A stretch of 64,000 nt of DNA from the NCBI RefSeq assembly GCF_017873605.1, contig NZ_JAGGKI010000014.1, positions 62,001 through 126,000 on the forward strand, read 5' to 3'. Positions 25,262 to 33,659 of the stretch are shown here, piece after piece (the stretch's first letter is position 1; the number at the start of each line of letters is the position of its first letter). The stretch is from Paenibacillus lactis (lineage in GTDB: Bacteria > Bacillota > Bacilli > Paenibacillales > Paenibacillaceae). The notes below the pieces were generated by a model. It saw only the letters and a list, made by a program, of their open reading frames with translations. It made no database searches and had not been told where the DNA came from. The position numbers and the translations under genes are program-made.

Positions 25262-26080
25262 ATGTCGCAGATCAAGCAAACGATCCTCGAAGAACTGAAG
25301 CGCATTGAACGGGAGGAGGGCGTCCGGATTCTATATGCGTGCGAGTCGGGCAGCCGGGCGTGGGGCTTTCCTTCCCGGGACAGCGATTATGACGTGCGTT
25401 TTCTATATATCCGGCCGGTTGAGTGGTACTTATCCATATTCGACAAGCGGGACGTGATTGAACGACCGATCAGCGATAGGCTGGACATCAACGGGTGGGA
25501 TTTGAAAAAAGCGCTCCGTCTCTTCCGCAAATCAAACCCGCCGCTGCTCGAATGGCTGCAGTCGCCAATCCGGTATTTGGAATGCTACTCGGCCGCTTCG
25601 CGAATCCGGGAGCACGCGTCGCAGATGTTTTCGCCTAGAGCGTGCATGCATCATTACTTGCATATGGCCAGAGGGAACTACCGGACCTACCTCCAAGGCG
25701 ATACCGTCAAGATCAAAAAATATTTCTACGTGCTTCGTCCGATCCTGGCTTGCGAGTGGATCGAGAAGCATGGCGCGATGCCGCCTATGGAGTTCCAGCG
25801 GTTGGCGGATGCATTGATTCCCGAAGGGAGCGGGCTGAAGACGGCCGTTCAGGAGCTGCTCGCCCGCAAAATCGCCGGGGATGAAATGAAAGATGAGCCT
25901 AAAATCGCCGTGATCAATGAATATATTGAGACCAAATTAGCCGAATACGAGCGGATCGCGAAGGACATGCGGACGGCCGAAAGGGACGAAGTCGGCATCG
26001 ATGCGAAGCTTGACGATCTGTTCCGGTCGGTAGTATATGAAGGATGGGAGAAGGATGAGTGCGATGGTCATTTTGTTTAA
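25262..26080 (+). CDS. nucleotidyltransferase domain protein (YcgL-like, DNA polymerase beta superfamily)
   Basis: A 272-residue predicted nucleotidyltransferase of the YcgL/COG3541 group. The active-site pattern GSRAWGFPSRDSDYDVRF (about residues 25-42) gives the GS helix and the DxD metal site, followed by the group's helical C-terminus (LLEWLQSPIRYL, KKYFYVLRPILACEWI). It would add nucleotides or nucleotidyl groups to an RNA end or another acceptor. A near-perfect AAAGGAGG precedes the ATG. It is the first gene of the operon leading to rtcB; comparative genomics has linked this type of enzyme with RtcB-based RNA repair. Substrate unproven. Confidence 0.88.
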   Translation: MSQIKQTILEELKRIEREEGVRILYACESGSRAWGFPSRDSDYDVRFLYIRPVEWYLSIFDKRDVIERPISDRLDINGWDLKKALRLFRKSNPPLLEWLQSPIRYLECYSAASRIREHASQMFSPRACMHHYLHMARGNYRTYLQGDTVKIKKYFYVLRPILACEWIEKHGAMPPMEFQRLADALIPEGSGLKTAVQELLARKIAGDEMKDEPKIAVINEYIETKLAEYERIAKDMRTAERDEVGIDAKLDDLFRSVVYEGWEKDECDGHFV

Positions 26081-27659
26081 TCAAGCGAAACGGATGCCTT
26101 GGGAGGGGAGGACCTCTATATACGATCATATTCGGCAGCAGGGCGGCACGGTGGACGGCTCCCTGCCGGATGATGAGGAATTCTGGGCGGGAAGCCGAAT
26201 GCGTTGGGTGGCCGGAGGATTGGATGGCGCGCTTGGGCACCATGCGGCACCAGCCGGCGCTTCGGAGGATGTCCGGGAGCTGATCCGCCTGCTGGTAAAG
26301 CTGACGAGAAAGCCTGGGGCGTTGAAGCGTAAGGCCGTATACGAACAGCTGATGAAGCTGGATATCGGCGGCAGCATCGATGCCGTGCTGGAGGAGATTC
26401 GGCAAGCTCCCGGCATCGAGCCGGAGCCGCTGTTTTACGAAGCTAAATGGTTTGCGGAATGCGGGGCACACCGCAATGTCGTCAAATTCGGCATGGCCGT
26501 GCTCGGGTTGTTCCGAAACGAAGCGGCGAAGGACCTGCTCCTGACGCTGGGAAGGCATGAAGAATTTACACTGTATGCCGCCGTAGCGATCACGAACGGG
26601 ATGGAAAACAGCAATGACGTGTTGTTTGAATTGGCCCAGACGGTCCATGGCTGGGGAAAAATCCATACAGTCGAACGGCTGCAGCCCGATACACCGGAAA
26701 TTCGGGCGTGGCTGCTTCGTTACGGCTGCCCAAACAGCATCATGGATGAATACCTGGCTTGCATTTGCGCACGGAACGGCGAGCTTCATGAAGCGCTCTC
26801 GGCAAGCCGCGTCGATGACGAGCTGTTTGAAGGCGCGACTGATATCATTCAGGCGCTGCTCCATGGCGGACCCGCCGAGGATATCGACGATTACGAGTTC
26901 GCCCCGCAGGTTGTAACGGACTACGTGCGGCTCGCGGAGGAGCAGGGGCGGACGGCGAAGCATCTGACGGTCATTCTGAAGCTCCGTGAATATCTGGACG
27001 CTTCGGATGAAGGCTGGGTGCAGCGGTTAACCGCGGGATGGACCGAGGAGCGGAGACAAGCCGCTGCCGGCACTTGCGAACGCATCCTATCGAAGCCGAT
27101 GTGGCAAGAAGTCGTCATGGGAGCGGTCAAGAGCGGAAGTCCCACGGAGCAATGGTACGGGGTGTCCGCTGCCCGCAGGCTGGGCGTTGATATCTGGCAG
27201 GAGCTATTTGCTCAGCTTACGGTGAACCCGCTGCTAGATTCGCACTATTTGGAGCTGATGAAATCCAACGATTCCATGCGAATCCGGGAGCTTGTCGACT
27301 TCGCCGGGCAGCGGCTGCCGCTCGCGGAGATTGCCTCGGGCCCGGGCGAGGAGATGGGGTTCGGCGAGGAATTTGCGGCACACCGGTGCCTTAGCAGCAT
27401 CCTTCAGAACCTGGACCGTCATGAAGGGATCGGCCTTGAGCTGATCGCAGCCGGCCTAAACAGCCCGGTGGTGAATAACCGGCATATGGCGCTTACCGCG
27501 CTGGAGGCATGGACGGTAGCTTCTTGGAAAGCACGGCTGTCCGAAGTGCTGGTTCAGGTGTTGGCGGTTGACCCGGATGAATCGGTCCGGGAACGCATTC
27601 GCTCCCTTTTGGAGGAGATTGGAATTTCAAACAAACAGGCAACGCAGGGAGAAGCATAA
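26055..27659 (+). CDS. hypothetical alpha-helical repeat (HEAT-like) protein
   Basis: About 534 residues, almost wholly helical, with repeated helix pairs such as ELIRLLVKLTRKPGALKRKA, DVLFELAQTVHGWGKIH and RHMALTALEAWTVASWKARL, suggesting a HEAT-like solenoid. The first 50 residues are compact and conserved-looking (NQAKRMPWEGRTSIYDHI). The start is uncertain: ATG 26037, 26055 and 26064 are all in frame; 26055 follows GGGAGAAGG. Whichever is used, it overlaps the nucleotidyltransferase gene, so translation is coupled. It has no catalytic motif I recognise. A scaffold or RNA-binding role beside the nucleotidyltransferase and ligase is inference. Confidence 0.75.
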   Translation: MSAMVILFNQAKRMPWEGRTSIYDHIRQQGGTVDGSLPDDEEFWAGSRMRWVAGGLDGALGHHAAPAGASEDVRELIRLLVKLTRKPGALKRKAVYEQLMKLDIGGSIDAVLEEIRQAPGIEPEPLFYEAKWFAECGAHRNVVKFGMAVLGLFRNEAAKDLLLTLGRHEEFTLYAAVAITNGMENSNDVLFELAQTVHGWGKIHTVERLQPDTPEIRAWLLRYGCPNSIMDEYLACICARNGELHEALSASRVDDELFEGATDIIQALLHGGPAEDIDDYEFAPQVVTDYVRLAEEQGRTAKHLTVILKLREYLDASDEGWVQRLTAGWTEERRQAAAGTCERILSKPMWQEVVMGAVKSGSPTEQWYGVSAARRLGVDIWQELFAQLTVNPLLDSHYLELMKSNDSMRIRELVDFAGQRLPLAEIASGPGEEMGFGEEFAAHRCLSSILQNLDRHEGIGLELIAAGLNSPVVNNRHMALTALEAWTVASWKARLSEVLVQVLAVDPDESVRERIRSLLEEIGISNKQATQGEA

Positions 27660-27737
27660 GTAAGTTGTTTATGGGAGCTCTTAAGGTGGGGTCATGAAAA
27701 GAACGCTTGAGGCTGGCTCCAAGAAAAACGCCTTGGA

Positions 27738-27856
27738 AGAACTCCTAAGGAACCTCCCAAGGAACTCCCAAGGAACTCCCAAGGAAAAAACTCCTAAGGA
27801 GGACTCTTGAGAATGAGGAGAACTTTTGAAGAGAACTCCTCAGGTCACTCTTAGGA
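27738..27856 (+). repeat. Degenerate 11-12-bp tandem repeat before rtcB
   Basis: Units of the type AACTCCCAAGG repeat from about 27738, five of them nearly identical, then decay. The gap 27660-27974 has no gene. On the plus strand the repeat is rich in AAGGA and GGAG, which resemble ribosome sites, and CTCC/GGAG segments can pair with one another, so it may fold or recruit ribosomes upstream of rtcB. Confidence 0.75.
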
Positions 27857-27974
27857 GACGGCCCCTAAAAAACGCTTAGAAAAATACGCTTAACGAGCAA
27901 TCATACGTGTAACCTTGGGGAGAAGCATTAGTACAGAAGGCTTTCATTTTTTAAGAAACTGGAGTGAACGGAAA

Positions 27975-29201
27975 ATGGGATATCAAAACATCGACGGTGT
28001 ACGGGTGTGGGGAAAGCCGGATGAAAGCGCGGTGGCCCAAGCGCGCAGATGCGCCGAAACCGGCAATGTCATCCGGACCTTGCTCATGGCCGACCATCAT
28101 AAAGGGTACAGTCAGCCGATCGGAGGCGTCGTTGTATACGACGGCCAGATCTCACCCTCCGGCGTAGGCTACGATATTGCCTGCGGGAACAAGGCGGTAC
28201 GGACGAACCTGCATGCGAAGGACATCAAGCCAGTGCTGGGACGCATAATGGACGACATCGCGCGCAGCATTTCCTTCGGGATCGGGCGCGTCAACAACAC
28301 ACGGGTCGATCATGAGCTGTTTGATGATCCGGACTGGGACGTGTACCGCTCGATCGGGAAGAAGGAGCACGACAAGCTGCTGGCGCTGGCCCGGAGCCAG
28401 CTTGGCACGGTCGGCAGCGGCAACCATTTCGTCGATCTGTTTGAGGAGCAGGAGACGGGACGGCTGTGGGTCGCCAATCACTTCGGCAGCCGGGGCTTTG
28501 GACATAAAACGGCGAGCGGCTTCCTCAATCTGAGTGCCGGACGCGATTTTCTGGCAAATGCCCCGGGGGAATCGATGGACCAACCGCCGGTGCTGTTCGA
28601 CCTGGACAGCGAGCTTGGCGATATGTATTATCGGGCGATGAAGCTTGTGGGCCGTTACGCCTATGCCGGACGGGATTACGTCATCGGGCAGGTGCTGTCG
28701 ATGCTCGGGGCCGAAGCCGACTTCGAGGTGCATAATCATCACAATTATGCTTGGAAGGAGACGCATGACGGGAGAGAAGCCATTGTCGTGCGGAAGGGAG
28801 CCACGCCGTCGGCACCGGGGCAGACCGGGTTTATCGGCGGCAGCATGGGTGATATATCCGTGATCGTTCGGGGCAAGGATTCGGAGGAAAACCGGGACGC
28901 TTGCTACAGCACCGTACATGGGGCAGGACGCATCATGAGCCGGACGCAGGCGGCCGGCCGAATGAACTGGAAGACCCGGACCCGCAGCGGCGGACAAATC
29001 TCGACAGCACAGATGCTGTCGGCAGTTAAGGAATTTGGCGTGGAGCTGCGCGGCGCCGGTACGGACGAAAGCCCGTTTGTGTACCGCAAGCTCCAGGACG
29101 TTCTGGATGCGCACGCCGGGACGATTGAGGTACTGCATGTGCTGAAGCCGATCGGCGTCTGCATGGCGGGTGCAGATGAATTCGATCCGTACAAGGATTA
29201 A
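27975..29201 (+). CDS. rtcB: RNA-splicing ligase RtcB
   Basis: A 408-residue GTP- and Mn-dependent ligase joining 2',3'-cyclic phosphate or 3'-phosphate RNA ends to 5'-OH ends. Recognisable blocks are ADHHKGYSQPIGGV, SGVGYDIACGN (metal-binding Asp and Cys), GTVGSGNHFVDL (metal His), ANHFGSRGFGH, and the guanylylation-site region YSTVHGAGRIMSR. The ATG at 27975 gives exactly the length known for E. coli RtcB; an in-frame TTG at 27915 would add 20 unlikely residues. GGAG lies ten bases upstream. It follows the nucleotidyltransferase and helical repeat genes on the same strand. No rtcA or archease gene is in the window. Confidence 0.95.
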   Translation: MGYQNIDGVRVWGKPDESAVAQARRCAETGNVIRTLLMADHHKGYSQPIGGVVVYDGQISPSGVGYDIACGNKAVRTNLHAKDIKPVLGRIMDDIARSISFGIGRVNNTRVDHELFDDPDWDVYRSIGKKEHDKLLALARSQLGTVGSGNHFVDLFEEQETGRLWVANHFGSRGFGHKTASGFLNLSAGRDFLANAPGESMDQPPVLFDLDSELGDMYYRAMKLVGRYAYAGRDYVIGQVLSMLGAEADFEVHNHHNYAWKETHDGREAIVVRKGATPSAPGQTGFIGGSMGDISVIVRGKDSEENRDACYSTVHGAGRIMSRTQAAGRMNWKTRTRSGGQISTAQMLSAVKEFGVELRGAGTDESPFVYRKLQDVLDAHAGTIEVLHVLKPIGVCMAGADEFDPYKD

Positions 29202-29224
29202 CGCGTATACTGGTATCATCGGAC

Positions 29225-29435
29225 TTACATGGATTACATTGGATTACATTGGATTACGTTGCTTTGCATTGCATTGCATTGTGCCGTATTGCATGTACCG
29301 TGCTGCATGTATCCGTATTATGTATCGTATTGCATGTATCGTACTACATGTATCGCAATGTATTATATCGCATTGCATTTTATTTTATTGTATTGCATTG
29401 AAATGAATAAATATGAAATGAATGAATTGAACAGC
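29225..29435. repeat. Low-complexity ATTGC/ATTACATTGG repeat tract
   Basis: Begins with GGATTACATTGGATTACATT and continues with many ATTGCATTGC and CATGTATCGTATTG blocks, then decays into AT-rich sequence. It fills most of the gap between rtcB and its downstream terminator and has no ribosome site or convincing frame. Confidence 0.75.
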
Positions 29436-29444
29436 ATTGAATTG

Positions 29445-29490
29445 CGGCCGTTTCCTGGAATATCACCAAGGAAACGGCCGTTATTATTTC
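29445..29490 (+). terminator. Rho-independent terminator of the rtcB operon
   Basis: Twelve-bp perfect stem CGGCCGTTTCCT/AGGAAACGGCCG, loop of 12 bases, tail TTATTATTT. Confidence 0.8.
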
Positions 29491-29590
29491 ACGGATTATC
29501 ATAGGACGAATGAAGTCCTGAGTCGTTCATTGGAACACATGATTGAACATCTAATGCCAGACTTTTCGTGGTCATCAACGCAATGAAGCC

Positions 29591-30322
29591 CTACCCGTTC
29601 TTAACCCCCTCCAAGAACAAAAACAGCGGAATCCGCCGCCGGCGTTCATACGTCTCCTCGGTTAGGAAATGCTCCCGAACCGGCCTCGACTCGCGAAGAG
29701 ACGCTACGCGAAAGCCTGCTCCCGTAAGTGCCATAAAATAATCCTCCACCGTGCGATGATATTTATGGACCGTTCCCCCAAGCCACTGCTGCTCCCGGTA
29801 CCCCTCGATGAAGTAGTTGTCCACGACCCAATTCGTTCTGATCCCGGACGGCTGAAGGGTAGAGGTAATGACCGGATGCTCAATGGAGAAGATGAATTTT
29901 CCGCCGGGCTTAAGGGTCTGATGAATGCCTCGAAAGACGCTCTCGATATGTTGCAGATAATGAATGGCGAGTCTGGAGATTACCACATTATAGGTATCCC
30001 GCGGATACGTATATTCCTCCATCCTCATGTGCAGAACGGTCCCGTTGTTGTATGCCGTTAGGTTGCTCGTAGAGGCATCCGTCATTTTGCGGGAACCCTC
30101 GATTCCCACGTAGGCTGCACAACCTTTTTTCAACAATTCCACGCCAAATCCCGCATCCCCGCACCCCAGATCCAGTATATGACGATCCGAAATATCCCCG
30201 AGCAGCTCCATAATGACGGGCTTCTCTAAGGTATCGTTAGCGTTCTCCTGCCATTGCCGGCGCTGCATATACTTCTCAAAGTTAGCGTCGTTGTCATAAA
30301 AATCAGTTCCGTGATTGCGCAT
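29591..30322 (-). CDS. class I SAM-dependent methyltransferase
   Basis: A 243-residue methyltransferase of the UbiE/COQ5-like type: motif I HILDLGCGDAGFG, acidic end of strand 2 YVGIEGS, motif VISRLAIHYLQHIE and the LKPGGKFIFSIEHPV strand. The C-terminus is helical. A strong GGGAGGG ribosome site precedes the ATG. It is transcribed toward the rtcB terminator as a single gene. The acceptor is not recognisable. Confidence 0.9.
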   Translation of the reverse strand: MRNHGTDFYDNDANFEKYMQRRQWQENANDTLEKPVIMELLGDISDRHILDLGCGDAGFGVELLKKGCAAYVGIEGSRKMTDASTSNLTAYNNGTVLHMRMEEYTYPRDTYNVVISRLAIHYLQHIESVFRGIHQTLKPGGKFIFSIEHPVITSTLQPSGIRTNWVVDNYFIEGYREQQWLGGTVHKYHRTVEDYFMALTGAGFRVASLRESRPVREHFLTEETYERRRRIPLFLFLEGVKNG

Positions 30323-30394
30323 TAGGTCCCTCCCTCGGATAATGTCCTAAATCCTACCATCGTGTACTTTACCACATAAGCGGAGCTGGAAGCT

Positions 30395-30475
30395 ATGGGT
30401 ACAGAGAAAGGCATGATCATGGCGCTAATTCACCGTGCCGTGCTGCAAGGAGTCCTCAAGGTAGAGGGAAAATGA
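30395..30475 (+). CDS. possible 26-residue peptide
   Basis: ATG at 30395 follows GGAG at nine-base spacing and encodes MGTEKGMIMALIHRAVLQGV plus six residues. It could be a genuine small protein or the tail of a lost gene. No family recognised. Confidence 0.3.
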   Translation: MGTEKGMIMALIHRAVLQGVLKVEGK

Positions 30476-30565
30476 AATGACATCCGGTAGATGAAGACGC
30501 ACCAACAACCGGCCTTTTTCATATGGTACAGGAGCGGATCTTATGATGAGGGGAGTTATTGATCG

Positions 30566-30811
30566 ATGTACGGAAATTACTATCATGTCCCGGGACCCAT
30601 GACTAGGCAGAGAGTTTCAATGCAGCAAGCCCAAGAAATAGCACTGGCCCGCGTTCCGGGGCGAATTGTGCATGTCGATATGGAGCTGGAGCACGGCGTG
30701 TTGGTATACGAAGTATTTATCCTGACATCCGAGAACAGGCTATTCGAAGTCGAGGTACTCGCGAAGTCAGGAAGAATCTTGAAGATCGAGGAAGAAGACG
30801 ACGAAGATTAA
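30566..30811 (+). CDS. PepSY domain-containing small protein
   Basis: An 81-residue protein with one PepSY domain: MQQAQEIALARVPGRIVHVDMELEHGVL, then YEVFILTSENRLFEVEVLA and a highly acidic end IEEEDDED. It has no signal peptide, unlike most PepSY proteins, and no recognisable partner. PepSY domains are thought to inhibit peptidases or bind envelope partners. GAGGGGAG precedes the ATG. A terminator follows at 30838. Confidence 0.82.
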   Translation: MYGNYYHVPGPMTRQRVSMQQAQEIALARVPGRIVHVDMELEHGVLVYEVFILTSENRLFEVEVLAKSGRILKIEEEDDED

Positions 30812-30837
30812 GGCGGGTCGGGTTTATAGAAACAACG

Positions 30838-30881
30838 AACCGAGTGAGACGTGGGAAAACCATCGTTTCGCTCGGTTTTTT
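30838..30881 (+). terminator. Rho-independent terminator after the PepSY gene
   Basis: Stem ACCGAGTGAGACG/CGTTTCGCTCGGT (two wobble pairs) followed by six Ts. Confidence 0.75.
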
Positions 30882-31221
30882 ATCATGGAGATGCAAAGGC
30901 ATCCCCGCCTGTCATGTTCATGATTTACAGCGGGACAGCAAAATTCCGGATATCCATATCCCCGAAGCTTGCCGCATACATTCGATATCAAGATTAGGTG
31001 AAGCTCGAACCTCGAAGCGATATATGTAAAAAAGGTTTAGAGGCGTTTATTCCCTATATTTTGCATCAAGCTGGCCTCTATAATGGAGTTGAACATGCAT
31101 AGCGGCTTGTGTCCCTAAGGATGTGGATTCTCATAACATGGGATAAACGCATCAAGGGAGCTGCTCGTGTACAGGTTCGCTGAAACAAGAGAGAGATATC
31201 AAACTAAAGGAGATATGAAAC
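30882..31221. other. Intergenic gap
   Basis: I see no gene, repeat or structured RNA here beyond the AAAGGAG ribosome site of the zinc-ribbon gene at its end. Confidence 0.5.
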
Positions 31222-31410
31222 ATGGCTAAAACGAAACGGGGCCGAGCCCTGTGGAACACGCCTTCCCGGGGCCGCGGCACATGTCCGGTATGCAGCACGA
31301 AGCGCATCAAGCTGCTCTATACCGCGAACAAATCGGACGGCACGGCGCTGAAGGTATGCAAGCGATGCCAGAACGCCGACCCGGCCAGGGTGGACGCTCC
31401 CGTAATCTAG
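31222..31410 (+). CDS. small zinc-ribbon protein
   Basis: A 62-residue basic protein with two CxxC knuckles, CPVC (residues 21-24) and CKRC (46-49), expected to bind one zinc ion. The rest is rich in Lys, Arg and Gly. Similar very small zinc-ribbon proteins are common in Paenibacillus and Bacillus and may contact RNA or ribosomes, but the function is not established. AAAGGAG gives a clear start. Confidence 0.8.
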   Translation: MAKTKRGRALWNTPSRGRGTCPVCSTKRIKLLYTANKSDGTALKVCKRCQNADPARVDAPVI

Positions 31411-31474
31411 AGGGGGTCGGTGCAAGGCGCCGGATGGCGGGAGTGAGCCGCCTTTCTAATAAGAGGCATCCATC

Positions 31475-31515
31475 AAAAAGTCCATTCCTTATTCAAGGGG
31501 ATGGTCTTTTCATTT
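31475..31515 (+). terminator. Terminator after the zinc-ribbon gene
   Basis: Imperfect stem AAAAGTCCATTCC/GGGGATGGTCTTTT with an eight-base loop and a T-rich tail. Confidence 0.65.
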
Positions 31516-31622
31516 TGACAGGATAACGCTGCCGATGGTGTAGACCTCCAGCAGACCAATGGTAAGCGAGCTGAGGTGTACGTACGTCGTGCCCATGCTG
31601 GTTTACTTTTCCCTGCCGTTGG

Positions 31623-31650
31623 TTTAATATTTAATTAGATGAATATTAAA
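31623..31650. promoter_or_regulatory. Candidate operator of the ArsR-type regulator
   Basis: Dyad TTTAATATT (31623-31631)/AATATTAAA (31642-31650), followed by a direct-repeat-like ATTAGACGATGATTAAAC, 40-70 bases upstream of the start. AT-rich dyads of this kind are typical ArsR/SmtB operators, so autoregulation is plausible. Confidence 0.45.
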
Positions 31651-31691
31651 TTAGACGATGATTAAACTAACGGATTGGAGGGACCCGGACA

Positions 31692-32297
31692 ATGCAACTG
31701 GATAAAGTGGTCAACTATCACAAAGCACTTGCGGATCCAACGCGGATTAAAATCCTCATCCTGCTCGCCGAAGGGGAATTGAACGGGCAGGTCCTTGCGG
31801 AGAAGCTCGGCGTTACGCCGGCAACGATTACGCATCATGCCGCCAAGCTGCGGGAAGCGAGCCTCATTAAAGAGCGCCGGGACAAGAACACGATTTATTT
31901 TTCGCTCAATCATTATTTCATTAAGAACAGCGCGTCGGCAACGGAGAATTTAATCTACCAGCGCGTGAACCCGGAGCATACAGCCGAGCGCATTCCGGAT
32001 GCGGATCAGCAGCTGCGGGAATCGGTGATCAAGAACTTCTTCACACAAGACGGGAAGCTGAAGAGCATTCCGGCACAGCTGAAGAAGAAGCTCATCGTGC
32101 TGACGCATATCGTATCCATGCTGGAAAATGGACGAAAGTACAGCGAGAAGGAGATCAACGAGTTCATCGCCGGATTCCATGAGGACTTTGCGACGATTCG
32201 CCGGGAATTCATCATGCACCACTTCATGTACCGGGACAATGGCGTGTACGAGCTGAACCCGCAGGAGATGTGGGCCCGGTGGGAGGATTTAAAGTAA
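31692..32297 (+). CDS. ArsR-type HTH regulator with DUF2087 domain
   Basis: A 201-residue regulator. The ArsR winged helix occupies residues 8-80 (KALADPTRIKILILLAEGELNG, GVTPATITHHAAKLREASLI). The C-terminal DUF2087 domain spans about 110-200 (FFTQDGKLKSIPAQLKKKLIVL, KYSEKEINEFIAGFHEDFATIRREFI, ending MHHFMYRDNGVYEL). No metal-binding Cys pair is visible, so it is unlikely to be a metal sensor. GGAGG lies ten bases before the ATG. A strong terminator follows, so it is monocistronic. Target and ligand are unknown. Confidence 0.9.
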   Translation: MQLDKVVNYHKALADPTRIKILILLAEGELNGQVLAEKLGVTPATITHHAAKLREASLIKERRDKNTIYFSLNHYFIKNSASATENLIYQRVNPEHTAERIPDADQQLRESVIKNFFTQDGKLKSIPAQLKKKLIVLTHIVSMLENGRKYSEKEINEFIAGFHEDFATIRREFIMHHFMYRDNGVYELNPQEMWARWEDLK

Positions 32298-32378
32298 AAA
32301 CAGCGCGCAGCTTGCACCTTAGCACTCCATTCCATGCATGGAATCCGTTTTGATATATAACAATGAAAAGAGCGGATG

Positions 32379-32427
32379 GCAAGCCCTCGGACCTTTTTAG
32401 AATGCTGGTCCAAGGGCTTGCTTTCCT
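32379..32427 (+). terminator. Rho-independent terminator after the ArsR/DUF2087 gene
   Basis: Stem GCAAGCCCTcGGACC/GGTCCaAGGGCTTGC with one mismatch, followed by TTTCCTT. Confidence 0.8.
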
Positions 32428-32538
32428 TATGTCCGGTCCGCATTCGCAGACGCTCCCGATACCGAACCGTAGCCAACCGACCCGGCAGCGGTTACAATAA
32501 GAAAATACAAGGATAGAAATTCCAAGTGAGGTGAAAGG

Positions 32539-32802
32539 ATGGACGTTTACCGCTGCATGAACCATCCTGAAGCGCCGGCCATCGGTCAATGCAGGCGCTG
32601 CGGGAAACCGATCTGCAAGGACTGCTATAACCTGGACACCGGCTGCTGCCGCTACCGCTGCGGCGAGATCGGCTATGCTCCGCATACGCCGCCCCGGCCC
32701 AAGAGCGCGTTTTGGAGCGTCATTGTGTCCCTGCTTGCCATTCTCGGCGGATTGGCGGTGCTGCTGCTTGCGATTTGCGGCGCCATGCTGTTTTCCTATT
32801 AG
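32539..32802 (+). CDS. small membrane protein with N-terminal zinc finger
   Basis: An 87-residue protein. The cytoplasmic N-terminus has a B-box-like zinc site (CMNHPEAPAIGQCRRCGKPI, then CKDCYN and CCRYRC), followed by a Pro-rich linker and one membrane helix (about 62-85). GAGGTGAAAGG precedes the ATG. It is the first gene of a four-gene run with gaps of 45, 23 and 5 bases, so it probably belongs to the lipid-related cassette. Its zinc finger could recruit a cytoplasmic partner to the membrane; that is inference. Confidence 0.78.
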   Translation: MDVYRCMNHPEAPAIGQCRRCGKPICKDCYNLDTGCCRYRCGEIGYAPHTPPRPKSAFWSVIVSLLAILGGLAVLLLAICGAMLFSY

Positions 32803-32847
32803 GCAATGAATCTTATGCGTTAAGTTTGTAAATCAAGGAGTGGGCAG

Positions 32848-33636
32848 ATGGAATTTCCCGTTTATATATACCTAGGTTCCTGGCGGATTCATCCGCATGT
32901 GCTGTTTGAAGCACTGGCCTACTTTATCGGCTTTCGCGTCTATTTGTGGACCCGGCGGCCCAGCGGCATGTCCAAGCTGATGAGCCTGCAAATTTTGGCA
33001 GGGACGATCGCGGGCGCGGCCATAGGGTCCAAGCTGCTGTTTTGGCTGGAGGATCCGGCCGCCACGTGGGAGCAGCTGAGCCAGCTCCATTTGCTGTGGG
33101 GCGGGAAAACGATTGTTGGGGGTCTCCTAGGGGGCCTAATCGGGGTGGAGCTGACGAAACGCTGGGTGGGCTGGAAGCATTCTACCGGCGATGATTTCGT
33201 ATACCCGCTTATCCTGGGCATGGGGCTGGGACGGATCGGCTGCTTTCTGACCGGTCTGGACGACCATACGTACGGCACGGCGACGTCCTGGGTGACGGGC
33301 GTGGATTTCGGCGATGGAGTCCTTCGCCATCCGACTCAGCTGTATGAGATTGTTTTTCTGATCGTCCTGGCACTGCTGCTTATCCCGCTGTACCGTCAGA
33401 GCCGCAGCCAATCCCCCGGTGAAGGTTATGTATCGGGCCGGATGTTCCAATGGTTCATGGCCGGGTACCTGCTGTTCCGTTTAGGGGTCGAATGGATCAA
33501 GCCGACGCCTCACCCCTACCTGGGGCTGAACAATATCCAGCTGGCCTGCATTGCCGGCCTGATCTACTACGCCTGGCTCATCGGCGGCAAGAGCAAGCTT
33601 CGCCGATCGATCCCGGAGTCCCATCTTCCAAGCTGA
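32848..33636 (+). CDS. Lgt-like membrane transferase (divergent prolipoprotein diacylglyceryl transferase family)
   Basis: A 262-residue protein with about seven membrane helices and an Lgt-like layout: FPVYIYLGSWRIHPHVLFEALAY at the start, WGGKTIVGGLLGG (the Lgt YGGL-like loop) and GLGRIGCFLTGLDD where true Lgt has GRIGNFxNGE. The two signature asparagines are replaced by Cys and Thr; the signature Arg is kept. The C-terminus (YLLFRLGVEWIKP) also fits the family. It may move a diacylglyceryl or related group from phosphatidylglycerol to an acceptor other than lipoproteins. Co-located with a Tes-like radical SAM gene. Family 0.85; activity unknown. Confidence 0.83.
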   Translation: MEFPVYIYLGSWRIHPHVLFEALAYFIGFRVYLWTRRPSGMSKLMSLQILAGTIAGAAIGSKLLFWLEDPAATWEQLSQLHLLWGGKTIVGGLLGGLIGVELTKRWVGWKHSTGDDFVYPLILGMGLGRIGCFLTGLDDHTYGTATSWVTGVDFGDGVLRHPTQLYEIVFLIVLALLLIPLYRQSRSQSPGEGYVSGRMFQWFMAGYLLFRLGVEWIKPTPHPYLGLNNIQLACIAGLIYYAWLIGGKSKLRRSIPESHLPS

Positions 33637-33659
33637 TCAAGATAAAGGAGCGTTACATT

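Noticed and set aside
25914-26963. Long antisense frame opposite the helical repeat gene
   Set aside because: It is His/Arg/Gln-rich shadow coding of the GC-rich sense gene, without a ribosome site or recognisable domain. Similar shadows at 28152-29219, 43218-44339 and 50512-51765 were rejected for the same reason.
31204-31526. Overlapping frames around the small zinc-ribbon gene
   Set aside because: Only the frame at 31222 has AAAGGAG and the CxxC pairs; the others are Arg/Gly-rich shadows.
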